Of a DNA stretch of 38,182 nucleotides, positions 21,254-31,872 are shown in pieces. The position numbers were made by a program, and so were the translations under genes. The notes below the pieces were generated by a model. That model searched no databases. It was not told the DNA's origin and saw nothing but the letters and a program-made list of their open reading frames with translations. Positions within the stretch are counted from its first letter, which is position 1, and every line of letters begins with the position of its first letter. The stretch comes from Zygnema cylindricum (taxonomy: Eukaryota > Streptophyta > Zygnematophyceae > Zygnematales > Zygnemataceae), in contig JBBHKE010001290.1 in the NCBI GenBank assembly GCA_037447655.1, forward strand, positions 1 through 38,182. The letters run 5' to 3'.

Positions 21254-22143
21254 TGTTGAAAAGAAGTAATTAATAGTTCACTTCCCTATTTTAGTTTTGC
21301 TTTAAAGAAAGAGAGTGAGGATCAAAGGCGCGCCATGGTTGCCGCCATATTTAGAAAGTGGCAGTTTTTGAAGTAAAGGGTATTTTACTAAAATGATGCC
21401 TAGGTCTAGATTTGAACCTGTGACCTCTAGATTCTCTATAGCCTAATGCCTTAACCATTAAGGCGTTACAAAACGATACACGTGACGGGTTTCATATTTA
21501 TTTAAACATTAAAGCAACAGCTAATAAACAGCGGACTAACCAAAAGGAGCAATTTCTGCATGTACGCGAATCTGAACCGTGTAAAATATGTTTTGATCGG
21601 ACGACCGACATTATAGCCGCCACGCGAAATGAGCTTTTTGGCGGCATACGAAGATAGCGTCACGCGGTGCCACGTGGCGCCACATTATTTGATACCGGAG
21701 AAGATGGGAGGAGGAACCATGGCTTCCGATTTGACAGGTGTCACCTTGTAGACCTTGTCGTACAATGGTCGTACAATAAGTACATCGCCCATTGTACCTT
21801 CTTGTACTTTATAGTGTTCCTATTGGACTAGGGTTTAGTAGTAGGTAGTCGTGAGTAGGCAGACCGAGACTTAGTAATATTTAGGTACCTCTCTCTCTAA
21901 GAGAGCTTGTAACTATAAAGTTCATCTTTGACCAGCCATAACTTACTGCTCGGGTGAGCAAATTCATTGATTCTTTTTGCGTTTGACTCAGGGGAACCTT
22001 GTCCTCACAAGGGTGAGAGTGGTCAGAATATTTGTGTGCCTGAGCGGCGCTTATTCAGCGGGAAAGTAGAAGGGGCAAATATTATCCTAGAGGCTTTACA
22101 TAGGCTGCTCATTCTGTAGGTCAATGGAGACCACAGAATTTCA
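21254..22143 (+). repeat. Element B 3' LTR, 890 bp
   Basis: It pairs with 15944-16832 with about 30 differences, mostly transitions, plus a 1-bp insertion in the CTCTCTC run. It ends GAATTTCA. It repeats the gag start (METTEF) and the tRNA-like block. Confidence 0.95.
21394..21466 (-). other. tRNA-like block in element B 3' LTR (antisense)
   Basis: Box B core GGTTCAAATC is at 21418-21409 and the box A-like sequence is at 21457-21442, both unchanged at their key positions relative to the 5' LTR copy. Confidence 0.55.
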
Positions 22144-23008
22144 GAGGCAAAGTACATTATTGGAATTCAAATAGAAAGAGATAGAGATAAGAGAATAATC
22201 AATCTAACGTAGCGGGAAGCGATTGTAAAAATGCTTGAGAATTTCGGCATGGCAGAGGCAAAAGGAAGTGCCACTCCCATTGAATTATGCAAAAGGTGGA
22301 AGGCATCAATACCGATGGAGGAGTCATCATTGATGACACATTGGAATCAACGGTGGCAGATTTTATGGTTGCCATTCCATACATGCAGATTAACGAAAGC
22401 CTAATCTACTTTATCAACTGCACGAGGCCGGATATTGCGACAGCCTTTGGAGTTTTAAGCCTGAGTTTACAAAATCTGAGGAAATCAGATTGGGAGGCAG
22501 CAAAGCGGGTTCTCCGATATTTTGCGGGGACATAGAATTTGCGACTTGCCCTCGGCGGAGATGAAGTCAAAATTTAGACTTAGAGCGATGCGAGCTACGG
22601 AGACATGCCAAGCCGCCGCTCCACCAGCGGATTCATCTTGAATATTGGAGGTGGAACATGTTGCTGGAGCAGCAAGCTTTAGAAAGTCACATCTCAGTCT
22701 ACAATGGAGGCTGAATACATGGCTGTCAGCTCAGCTGTAAAGGAGTTACTTTGGGTAAAGTCTCTCCATCAAGAACTTCATTTCATACAATCCAAACCTC
22801 AATTAGTGTGGTGTGATAACCAGGCACCTATTGCGATTGCATCTAACCCGAGTCATCACTTCAAAAACAAACACATTGATATCAAGTTGCATTTTCTGAG
22901 AGAAAATGTGATGAGCACGATTTTGAAACTTAATTATCTGTCGGATGAGATGATGGTAGCCGATATGATGACAAAGGCTTTACCGACACCTATGAGAAAG
23001 AGATTCTA
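22144..23008 (+). pseudogene. Element A reverse transcriptase end and RNase H (broken)
   Basis: It resumes after element B with EAKYIIGIQIERDRDKRI and a stop. A frame at 22287-22535 reads PYMQINESLIYFINCTRPDI and RKSDWEAAKRVLRYFAGT, then a stop. RNase H continues with SDASYGDMPSRRSTSGFI, another stop, STMEAEYMAVSSAVKELLWV, CDNQAPIAIASNPSHHF and ADMMTKALPTPMRKRF, stopping at 23008. The last six codons lie inside the 3' LTR-like repeat, and no polypurine tract is visible before it. Confidence 0.88.
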
Positions 23009-23773
23009 GACTTAGTCATTTTGTGTCCAAGCTGAATTTTTGTAGACGGGTTTTAGTGTGGTATGTAACTCCGAAGGGAGTACACAAATTTGGTACACTC
23101 TAGGTACACGTGTCGGCTCAAGGGGAAGTCAAGATTGGTTGATCCGAACGACAAAGTATAGTTTCATTTGAGGACCGGATTTACATGTGGAGGTTGATCT
23201 CCGGTGATGAAAGAATACGCGAATAGCGGACGGAGTCCGCTGTCATTTTCGGACGTGAAATATTGACTGCGGCGTCATTTTGGCGGACAAACTTTGACCG
23301 CGCACTAGTTCATTTTAGCGGCTCTCAGTTTTAGGGTTGATGTAGATAATGTGTACGGATGACGGTGAGGTTTTGTTTGATTAAGGTTTAGCAAACCGGT
23401 TGATCACGGTAATTGTGGTACGGTTTAGATCAGCTGTAGGTTCACTTGTATATGTAGGACTTAAAATATTTTTGGAGTAAGGAATTCCTTGTATTCAAAA
23501 CTGCAGAGCAGTTTTTGGATGTCTTTGAATTATAGGATCATTGTGATATTTGGGCAGAACCTTGTGAAATTTTGCATGTGGTTTCGTTGGTGTATAATTT
23601 ACAATTTTGTGGCAAATTTGTAGACCTAGGGTGTGTCTGGTTTGCTTGGGGCTTCATTGTGAAGCCGGTATTTTGTGGGTTTTCGTGAGAGTTTCCTCTT
23701 TGCATTTTGATTATCATGGCAACTGCTGGTGCTGCTTCTTCTTCCTCCGGGCACTGGTTGCCTCAAAACAACA
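22991..23773 (+). repeat. Element A 3' LTR (right end inferred)
   Basis: It aligns with 5694-6447 through 23744, including the gag start ATGGCAACTGCTGG (23716). Beyond this the 5' copy is deleted. By analogy with D, whose LTR ends in CAACA, the end is placed at AACAACA (23773). No matching target duplication supports that choice. Confidence 0.6.
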
Positions 23774-24328
23774 CTCTTTTACATAATATCACTACTATGA
23801 AAGGAAAGAAAAAAAACATATATCCTCGAAATGGGCAAATAGTTACAAATCCTCCTGTGGGAATAGGTTATCAGTCTGCCACCTTCTAAATAAGGCAGCA
23901 GCCATCGCCTTCCCTATCTATCAATTTTTTTGAGAGTCTACGACTGTGTAAGTGATAAAAGGGAGAGAGACAAGATAAAAAGTTACCTTTTTCAACATAT
24001 GGCATATTGATTGATAAAAAGAAAACAAAAAAAAAAATCAGAAAGTTGTGGCAAATAGTTTGGGTATTAATAACATCAGAAGTGAGCATGAATTTGCAAA
24101 AAAAAACTCGACATCTACATCAATCGTTGTTTTTGTAGAAATCACCAATTTTCAAATGATTCGTAATTTTATTCCGTCGTCACATTTCAACGTTATGGTT
24201 TTGTTGTTTGACTTAAGGACACTCTAAAAAGTACTACGGATAATCTTCCCTAAAATCTAAAGATTTTTTCACAAGTTTTAATAACATAGGCATACTGCCT
24301 TAGGTCCAAGTTCCATCATGAGGTTTCA
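23774..24328. other. Intergenic, no gene seen
   Basis: AT-rich sequence between element A and the dispersed repeat. No open frame with recognisable domains. Confidence 0.45.
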
Positions 24329-24980
24329 ATAATTATACGGCCAACATTGCTAGCTATAACATTTTGGACGAAAGGCCACCGTGTTGTGCCCGTAAACAAA
24401 CTGTCATATACATGTTATATTACGAGTATTACCACGTAAGATAAAATAAGATATACAAAACCGTCAAAGATATTGCAAACGGACCAATTTTAATGTAAAA
24501 CGTTAAAACTTTCATTTTCTTTCCATGCATTCGCATAGCAAGTGTTTTCGTACGAGGTCATTGTGGTTATAAAGTCATTAATTTTTTTATAGGAGACCAC
24601 GAAGTTGGAAATATGACAAAAATAACGTTAGGAATTGTATTTCGACAACGATTTTCAGTTTTTGGTTGACTAACATCCACCTTGTCCGTAAGTACATGGT
24701 TTGTGTGTCGTGTGAAAATTCCGGTGGTAATGCATCATAACACGTATCAAGTATCCACGTGTAACAATTTTACACATTTTGTTAAAAGATAGTCATCTAT
24801 CATAGGTGGTTTGCCACCTACCCGAGGTGGGTAGACAAATCCAAGGCTAGATAGACTGAATGTTTCGCGGATGAATACCCAAGTATATTCCAACAGTCGT
24901 TGTTGCCTCGCGTAACCTTGTATGATTTTGGTCAAAACCTCTATAATGTTATTTTGCAAATAAGAAAAAAATAGGAGAAG
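24329..24980 (+). repeat. Dispersed repeat, copy 2 (pairs with 951-2070)
   Basis: It aligns in order with copy 1, from TAATTATACGGCCAACATTG to the CTATAATGTTATTTTGCAAATAAG-like end (TATAAT..TTGTTCGATGATAA in copy 1). It lacks the 543-bp TIR element, showing the pre-insertion arrangement near 24690. Confidence 0.6.
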
Positions 24981-25137
24981 ACATAGTACGAAAATGTAAG
25001 GATTTTAATTAGCAACCTAATTTATCGTTTACTTGAGCTTCGACTTTAATCGTTGTTGGCGATCAATGTTGTTGAAGATTACGCTCATCTAAAACCGTGA
25101 GTGAACAACAAACCATGCCAATAGAAATAAAAAAGAG

Positions 25138-25142
25138 AGAAA

Positions 25143-25179
<37 letters not shown>

Positions 25180-25276
25180 NNNNNNNNNNNNNNNNNNNNN
25201 NNNNNNNNNNNNNNNNNNNNNNNNNNNNNNNNNNNNNNNNNNNNNNNNNNNNNNNNNNNNNNNNNNNNNNNNNNNN
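25138..25276. repeat. GA microsatellite running into a 97-bp assembly gap
   Basis: (GA)n interrupted by AAA runs from 25138 to 25179, followed by N at 25180-25276. The true length is unknown. Confidence 0.97.
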
Positions 25277-26458
25277 CTTCGCTTTTGAGTTTCGCGTGTT
25301 TTGGTGCTCCAACTTGTCTTTAGTTTGCCTCACATTGTACTATAGAATGATGTTTCTAAAAAACTACTCAAAACCACCTATACGAAGGTGAAATAGTTTT
25401 CCATGTACCGGAAACGCTGCACACTAACAAAAACACCATCGGCCAGCGGCGTGTTCAAAACAGTGCGGAAAAACGGTTAAGTAAAGCTTTTAAAATAAAG
25501 GTAAAAGTAAAAAAAAAACATCGTTTGTAAAACATGCCCAATAATAAATAATCTCGCACCTTTGCTGGTTCATTTTGGTTGGTACTACGTAAGTTAGTAT
25601 TCAAATTTAACGTAATATTTGTACCAGTGGAGGTACTCAATAACCCGTACAAAATGTTTGCTACAAAAAAAAAATGAAAATGGAAATAAAATTTTCGAAA
25701 TGAATTGGCAAAAAGGCGTGACAAAACTTGTGCGGCGACCGGCTACCACAAAAACAATCACACGTCGCAAAGGCCATGTACCTTTTGATAAAGTGGAAGC
25801 ATATCCACCAAAACTCATCAAAAAATCTTTGTAGTAAGATATCATGTTACACTCCGTTTGATTTCTGTTCAACCTCGTGGTTTTGTGCGCTTTGAGTTTT
25901 CGCTTCAAAAAAAATGTTAAAAAATTAGACTTCAAGAAATATAGAGCGTTTGTGAAAAACGTAGTGTTTCAATGGTACAATGATATAGTACGCATATTTC
26001 TTACACCGATACATTACAAAGTATAGGTTTCACATTGAAATTGCTCGGTTTGTTAAATCTTTGAAGATTTTCAATATTTGAACTTTAACTTATGTGGTAC
26101 CATTCAAATCATACATGTAACCTTAGAAACATTACTTGATGTAACCGATTCCTCAATAGTACGGATATATTTTGTCGCTGGTAGAATTACAAAGACATCC
26201 ATGTGTAAACTCGGCCTTAAAAGGCAACTTTCAAAATTTACCGCATCAAATTTTGATGGAATCCTCTCCCCTCCTTTCTCATTAGATTGTCGTTAATATT
26301 GCCATGTTGGAGATGTTGGAACATTTGAGGGAGATCGTGAGTAACACTATAAAGACATTTAGAGGGGAGACTCCAACTTTCTCTTCAGATAGCGTGCAAT
26401 GGAGGGTTTTGTGAGGGTCAATTGTAGATGATTGATCTTAGAGCCAAGAGACAGAGGC
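25277..26458. other. Intergenic, no gene seen
   Basis: Short frames only, without domain signatures. Base composition matches the surrounding AT-rich DNA. Confidence 0.4.
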
Positions 26459-26535
26459 GTTCCACTAGAAAAACAAGTATAAATTCTCTTTCGTTCGATT
26501 CCAAAAGATAATGGGGTTCCACTAGAAAAACAAGT
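26459..26535 (+). repeat. Direct repeat of a 20-mer, 57 bp apart
   Basis: GTTCCACTAGAAAAACAAGT occurs identically at 26459-26478 and 26516-26535. It may be a two-unit minisatellite of period 57; the intervening sequence was not matched further. Confidence 0.8.
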
Positions 26536-26846
26536 GGAAATCCATGTTAGGAGACAAGTTTGAAGTTTGGTTGTCGTATAAAACCTTCTCATACACGTCT
26601 ATTACCGTCACGTTGGAATTCTTTGGAAAGTAGTACAATGAATCTTCACTAAATCCTAAGTTACACTTCAAATATCCGGATTTTTGGGCACACAACCTTT
26701 ATCCTACGACGGTTGTAGAGGCCGCATAGTTTTGTGACGATTTAAAAATGTAGCCTCAATATTTTTGTGACGTTGTGGACGTTTAGTTAATTTGTAAAGT
26801 GTAAATGTGTAGGTTTTTGTGACATTGTGACGAAGTCGTTAGATGC

Positions 26847-27085
26847 AAAGGAGTGAAATTCCATGTGCAAGGATCATTTTTTAAGTTCGTATACAGAAAG
26901 AAGCATAATTTCATGTGTGATGGACACTGTGCAGCTCCAATACTCAAATGCCTAGAGAGCGTTTTTCCAACTCGTAGACCCAAAGACCCAGAGTTATATG
27001 TTGGAGTAACGTTGTTCAGTTCCCCGACCAAAAGACGCGAAATTCTGTGCGCAAGGGACCATGGTCAGTTCCTAGACCCAAAGAC
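26847..27085 (+). repeat. Imperfect repeat array with a 154-codon frame (26853-27317)
   Basis: GAAATTCCATGTGCAAGGA (26847), an ATAATTTCATGTGTGATGGA version (about 26905) and GAAATTCTGTGCGCAAGGGA (about 27039) recur. Each is followed by AGTTC or AACTC and in two cases TAGACCCAAAGAC. The open frame over this array has no known domain, and its Arg-Pro-Lys-Asp-Pro-like repeats only mirror the DNA repeat. A real gene is possible but not supported. Confidence 0.5.
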
Positions 27086-27306
27086 ACCTGCGTGCAACAC
27101 AGCTATTTCTATGTCGCCTGCACAGTTGGGAAGCGAAGTATTTGCATGTAGTTCGTCTAATGCTGCAGCAAATATCGACCGTCAGGCGACAGGAGTCCCT
27201 TTGGACCATAGTTCAAAAGTAGGTGAAAGTAGGCCCATACAATATGCTTATTGTATGCAAAACATACAATATGACCTTAAGACCCATGTTGTATTTGGAC
27301 CTATTC

Positions 27307-27366
27307 GGACCAATTAAAACATTCGGACCAAAAAATGGACCAATTAAAACATTCGGACCAAAAAAT
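27307..27366 (+). repeat. 30-bp tandem repeat, two identical units
   Basis: Units start at 27307 and 27337 with GGACCAATTAAAACATTCGG. The GGACCAA word also occurs just upstream and downstream. Confidence 0.9.
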
Positions 27367-27750
27367 TTTGTTTACACCGTAAGATTCGAACGATCGGACG
27401 GTCGCTTATCAAAATAGCGATCTAAGAAGATCACATGAAAAGCCCATAACACAACTTACGATAAAGGTGCCGACCAAAGGCCTACCATAAAAACGCCTAC
27501 TTTTGAACTATGCTTTGGACGTGCTACCGCGAGGTCACGATTTCGTTGGCAAAATCACAGACAAGTGTACGAGTTCTCTTCTGTTTTGTACCATTCGACG
27601 TAAGCTCTTCCGCCCAACCAAATTAGCTTATTGATTATCGATTTCCCTGAATTTTTAATTGTTCCATAACGTGGACAACACCGGAATGTCCGTTTCTTCG
27701 AATTTGATTTGGTTCAATAATTAATTTCAAGTCGTGCGTCTAGTCAGCTA

Positions 27751-27949
27751 CACCTTGAATCGTTATTAGCGTATAGATATTATTAGTGTAAAGAAAATAA
27801 TAGCGTCATTCATTCTAATTTAGTGCCAGGATACGTGGCAGATTATGGTCCACGTCCTTAAATATTGTAATTTATTATATTTAAGGTATCAATGTCAGAA
27901 TTTTGTGGTGCCGATATAGCGTACATAAGGCTAATAACGATTCACGGTG
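27751..27949 (+). mobile_element. Small TIR element, 199 bp, same end family as 1286-1828
   Basis: The left end CACCTTGAATCGTTATTAGC and the reverse complement of the right end CACCGTGAATCGTTATTAGC differ at one base. The flanks are TCAGCTA and TTCAGTA, which is not a convincing duplication. The left part may instead belong with the 28690-29136 fragment, split by an insertion. Confidence 0.6.
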
Positions 27950-28689
27950 TTCAGTACATTTATGGGATTTGTCAGCAATCGTTTAGATTAATTGAACCGT
28001 GTGGAAGCGAATCAAAAAACAACATTTTGTACTTTCGACTTTCCTTTAAAAAGCAATTAAGATTTTCAGCCAGTTGAACCATTTAAGCTATTTTTTTCAA
28101 CGAACTCAATGAACTCGGCCAGACTCCAGTGGAGATTACGGTACGGAATTGAGCCAAAACAAGTTCGAAAGCCAACGAATGACATCGATCCCTGTTGTCA
28201 TTGTTCCCTATTTTCTGTCGTTTACGTACTTTGCGTGAATTCTCCGTTACTTCGTACGGTATAGGCTCGGCTTTTCTGAAATGCAAGTCGTCCAGACAGC
28301 TTTTGTCTGCGGTAAGACAATGAACCGACCACGGTATATTCACGGTGGTAAAAACCTGCTATGGATTTCAAAATCTAATAAACGCCAAAAAAAGTTGTAC
28401 TGGACAGTACCGTACTTTTGTGATTCTGGTGCAGCAGCGCTTCGAAGGCCGGGTGTCAAAATGACGACAACCATTTACACTTTTTTATTTACGGTTGCGA
28501 TGATTATACAATTTTTCTGATATGATTCCGCGAGCTTTTTCACGAAATTCTGTAAAAACATTTTTTTTGTTACTGACATACGGTAATTACTAATTACAGT
28601 ACAGTACCGAAGCTTAACCGTCTTTCCGATGACAAATTGTACAGTTCGTACAGGTATCTGTGTAAATTTGCGTACGATCATTCTATTTT

Positions 28690-29136
28690 TTTTATTCTAT
28701 TTAGGGTGATTTTCAGTACGCTTACTCTTAAATAGAGTGGTGTACGGTCAGTTTCAGGCCTTACAGAAATGTACCTTTTTAAGGTAAAAAGTACAATAAC
28801 TTAGTTTTAGTAACCGTGGACGCATGAGAGTGTGCGTTCTAAAAAGGAAAAAATACAGGTCGTAAAAAATCCCGTTCGCACATATTCGTCCGACAGCCGC
28901 GTTTCGACCGTGTGAATGTACGATTTGTGTACGATTTGTTAGATTTTGTACGGAGACCTATATTAGTGTAAGCATGTTTGCGACCGACATTTTTTTTTTC
29001 AAAGATCCAAATTACCATAATCAAACAATTAGAATGTATGATTTTTTCCAAAATTTTCAAATTCTTAAATAGCGTACACCACGGTAATTATTTTTATACG
29101 CTAAAAAAACTTACACGCTAATAACGATTGGCGGTG
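28690..29136 (-). mobile_element. Truncated reverse copy of the 543-bp TIR element
   Basis: On the minus strand it follows 1286 to about 1735 closely, with long identical stretches such as CATACATTCTAATTGTTTGA. The end GCTAATAACGATTGGCGGTG at 29117-29136 is intact. The other terminus is lost or displaced, possibly to 27751. Confidence 0.8.
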
Positions 29137-29463
29137 TAGCTTCCTCTATAACATTTTCCGCATGCGTTCCATGCTGTTGATACTCCGTCCCGTAATTTTC
29201 CGGGTCCTCTCCTCCAGAAATTGCCAACTGGCAGGCCCTAAACAGTGTTTCTCTTGGTAGACACGTCAGCCCGCCTTGCTGGCAGATTCCCCTATTTGGC
29301 TGGCAACCAGCAAGCCTGCCGCCCGCCACAAATCCAAAAGTACGCTGCTTGTTGTCATTTTGACTTTGACGGCCGACAATCCCTGTTTGGTTTCTGCATC
29401 CATCAAGGAAAGCTTTTTTTGCCTTTTACTTCCAACAGCGCGTAACACACCTGTCGCAGTTTG

Positions 29464-29500
29464 TTACTATTATTTATTATTATCATTATTATTATTACTA
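29464..29500. repeat. ATT microsatellite in the ARM gene 5' region
   Basis: Imperfect (ATT)n lies about 180 bp upstream of the chosen start codon, in the presumed promoter or 5' untranslated region. Confidence 0.85.
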
Positions 29501-29681
29501 TGCTGTCTTCTCTCTAAATCATGTCATTTCCTTTTCGCCAAATACTGAAATGTCAGACTCTCCTTCGTGTCTATCTATCTCTATTCAGCCGTTCACTATT
29601 CATCATTTCAATCTCGTCAATAACTTCCGTTTTGCGACCTTTAGGGTTTTCCGTCGGAGGCGTGCAGGGTTTCGCCAAGCG

Positions 29682-31600
29682 ATGAAGCTTGGCAGCTGGC
29701 TGCAGTCCTCCAGCGACTCTCCGGAGAAAGCGAGAACGAGAAGAAACAGATCAACAGCCAGGTCTAAATCCGTAGGGAATTCCCTGGAACTCGAGGAACA
29801 GACGGAAGATGGCAGAAGCTGGACGGTTCCTACAGCTTGTAGTATGCCACTTTTTTCTAATGGACGTAAACATGACGGTGAGGCAGATGGAGAGGAGGGT
29901 GAGGTCAAACTAGGGATGCTAAGAGGGAAAAGGGAAAGACGAAAAGCGGGAATTTCAGAAGAAGTAAAGGAGGAGGAAGCTAAAGAGACTAAGCCAGAAT
30001 TGCAGGAAAGTCCTTCCCGGTCATTATTAAGAAAGCCAAGCGCAGGAGATGGTCGTGTGAGGAGTATTGAAAAACTTCGACAAATGATGCTGAAATCACC
30101 TGCAGAAAGGATTGGATCTTACTCAAAGGTGACAGCTAATAATGAGCCATGTCTGACAAGACATGAATCTTTGATGCTGAAAGCTTCTGCACGTGAAAGT
30201 GGACAATTAAGCCTTGGAGTCATTCCAGTTATTATGGAAGAAATTGTACCCGAGGAACCTATAATTGAACTTTTAAGAGTGGTGTTAGAAGCTGAGGCTG
30301 GGAAGGAAAACAGGGTAAAAGAGGGCAAAAGTAGTGGAGTTCCGCAGGAAAGCAAAGGATGTCAAGAGAGCTTAGGAACAGAGGCTTGTTCCAGTTCAGT
30401 TTTAGCTGTCCGGAAGGCGGTTGAGGCACTGTGGAACAAGACGAAACTTTCTAGAGCTGTCCGTAAGAAAATGGTGGAACTAGGAGCCATAACTGCTCTT
30501 CTTCCGCTTCTTGAATTCCAGGATGCTCTTATCCAAGAGTGTACAGTCACAGTTTTGCTTAACCTCGCTCTGGAACCGGAAGCGAAAGTACGAATGGTAG
30601 CCGAAGAGGCTGTAGGTCCATTGCTGAAGATAGCCCGCCACGGGGCAAGTGTAAAAGCTCGTGAAAATGCCGTGGGAGCGGTTTGCAGTTTGTCCGTGTC
30701 TTCAGAAGGAAGGAGAGCCATGGTGAAAGCAGGAGCTGTGGAGCTTCTGGTTACCCTTTTTGCTTCCGGAAGTACAACCGCTAGAAAAGACGCTGGACTA
30801 GGACTTTTCAACTTAGCAATTGATCCACAATGTCGGGTTGACATAATATGTGCAGGAGCAGTTCGGGTAATTTTAGAGATTTTGGAGCCTCCAGCTGTTT
30901 TAGAAGTGGAAGAAGAGGTGATGGCTTTGCTTTCTGTGTTATCGAAGAGTCCAGAAGCGTGTCAGCTTTTGGAGAAAAGAAGTGCCATAAGGCTGCTGGT
31001 TAACGTAGTAGAGGAAGGAGGTACAGAGAAGACGAGAATAAACGCAGCAGCGTGTCTTCTGCAACTCGCATCTGCAAATGAAAAATGTATTCTTCTAATA
31101 AGACAGGAGGGCGGCGTGTTTCCACTTCTGCCTCTCAGCCAAAGTACATCAGCACGAGGGCGTGAGAAGGTGCGTTGTAATGTTTACTTTCTACACTTAC
31201 ATAATCATGGTGGTCTTGCTAACTTTTTGATGCGTTGTCTTTGTGTTTGTGGTTGGTCGTCTTGTACTTCAAGAGATTGTTTACTTTTTTTGTCTTGCCT
31301 ATGCTGTCTAAATGATACAATTGGTGGAGGTTACAGTCGGGGTATCAGTTTGTATTTGTGGTCGTTTACAGTATTTAGTTTCTTTCAGTGGTCTACTTTG
31401 CAGTGGAAAGTGTTGTTCCAGTAGGTACATGTGTGCGATTCTTGTGCCCATGCAAAGGGCAAAGGTGCAGAAATGTAGTTAGGAATTGAGTGAGGCTGTA
31501 CGTAATCATACGATTGGGTTTTCTTATTTTTTTTTACACTGTTGGTTTGCAGGCGGCTTCTTTGTTGAAGCTCTTGAGAGCTGGTCAAACAACGCTGTAA
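29682..31600 (+). CDS. Armadillo-repeat protein, two exons
   Basis: Exon 1 is 29682-31169 and exon 2 is 31553-31600. Donor AAG|GTGCGT and acceptor TTTGCAG|GCG give a phase-0 junction. The product is 511 residues. Residues 1-230 are charged, Ser/Lys/Glu-rich and probably disordered. From about residue 235 to the end there are roughly six ARM units, with hallmark stretches such as LGAITALLPLLEF, CTVTVLLNLALEPEAK, ENAVGAVCSLSVSSE and INAAACLLQLASANE. Exon 2 closes the last helix (AASLLKLLRAGQTTL). The arrangement is that of ARM domains in plant U-box E3 ligases and related ARM-only proteins, but no U-box is present, so a protein-binding scaffold is more likely than a ligase. The start MKLGSW has a good context (GCGATGA); the frame is open to ATG 29550, an alternative giving 44 more residues. 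Confidence 0.88.
31170..31552 (+). other. Intron of the ARM-repeat gene
   Basis: 383 bp, GT..AG, with a T-rich tract before the acceptor. It is open for some 84 codons after the donor, so intron retention would replace the last helix with a Cys-rich tail ending at 31424. Confidence 0.85.
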
Positions 31601-31866
31601 AGCTTTAAAGTTTTTCGGATGGTGTGTGATTATTTTCGGTTTAGTTAAGAAGGAAAGAGGAGCAGTCTTCCATGGAATGTGTTAATAGAGTGGAAGGGAA
31701 TAACGGAACAAGACACCCGAACATGGGACTGTTGCCTCTCACAGCTTTAGGTCTACCTGCACAAGTTCTGCCGAATTGTATCATTGTAGGAGTACCACAG
31801 GCAATTATTCATTGAATCTTTTTCTCGAAAAATCTTTGTAGCTAACAATCTTTGTAGCCTCACTTG

Positions 31867-31872
31867 AATAAA
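31867..31872 (+). terminator. Candidate polyadenylation signal of the ARM gene
   Basis: AATAAA lies about 270 bp after the stop codon. Another AATAAA occurs near 32187. The site of use is not shown. Confidence 0.4.

Larger units (their letters stand above)
15944..22143 (+). mobile_element. Ty1/copia element B, nested in A
   Basis: A complete 6200-bp element with LTRs 15944-16832 and 21254-22143. The target duplication is GAGGT (15939-15943) against GAGGC (22144-22148), with one transition. Excision rejoins A's LGE-AKYIIGIQ exactly in the reverse transcriptase palm. The primer site, gag, zinc knuckle, protease, integrase, reverse transcriptase, RNase H and polypurine tract follow in copia order. 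The LTRs differ at about 30 of 889 positions by eye, the least of the three. Stops and small shifts interrupt every protein. Confidence 0.94.
5694..23773 (+). mobile_element. Ty1/copia element A, interrupted by elements D and B
   Basis: This is the host element of the nest. Its LTR-like ends are 5694-6447 and 22991 to about 23773. Gag runs 6418-7267, protease to reverse transcriptase 13657-15943, and the rest of reverse transcriptase plus RNase H 22144-23008. Removing D (7268-13651) and B (15944-22143) with one copy of each target duplication restores a colinear gag-PR-IN-RT-RH order of about 5.5 kb, which is the Ty1/copia order. The LTRs differ at roughly 70 of 754 compared positions by eye, making this the oldest of the three. 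No target duplication is clear at its own ends, and its right end is inferred. Confidence 0.8.

Noticed and set aside
21254-22143. A tandem second element following B, because the 3' LTR is followed by a gag start
   Set aside because: The gag start is part of the LTR itself; the 3' LTR ends at a target duplication and rejoins element A's reverse transcriptase.
23713-23717. TCATG as target duplication of element A (also at 5689-5693)
   Set aside because: LTR similarity continues at least 27 bp past this point in both copies, so it is internal.
29550-29681. Upstream start of the ARM protein at 29550
   Set aside because: The extra 44 residues are not ARM-like and have 5' untranslated character; kept as an alternative only.
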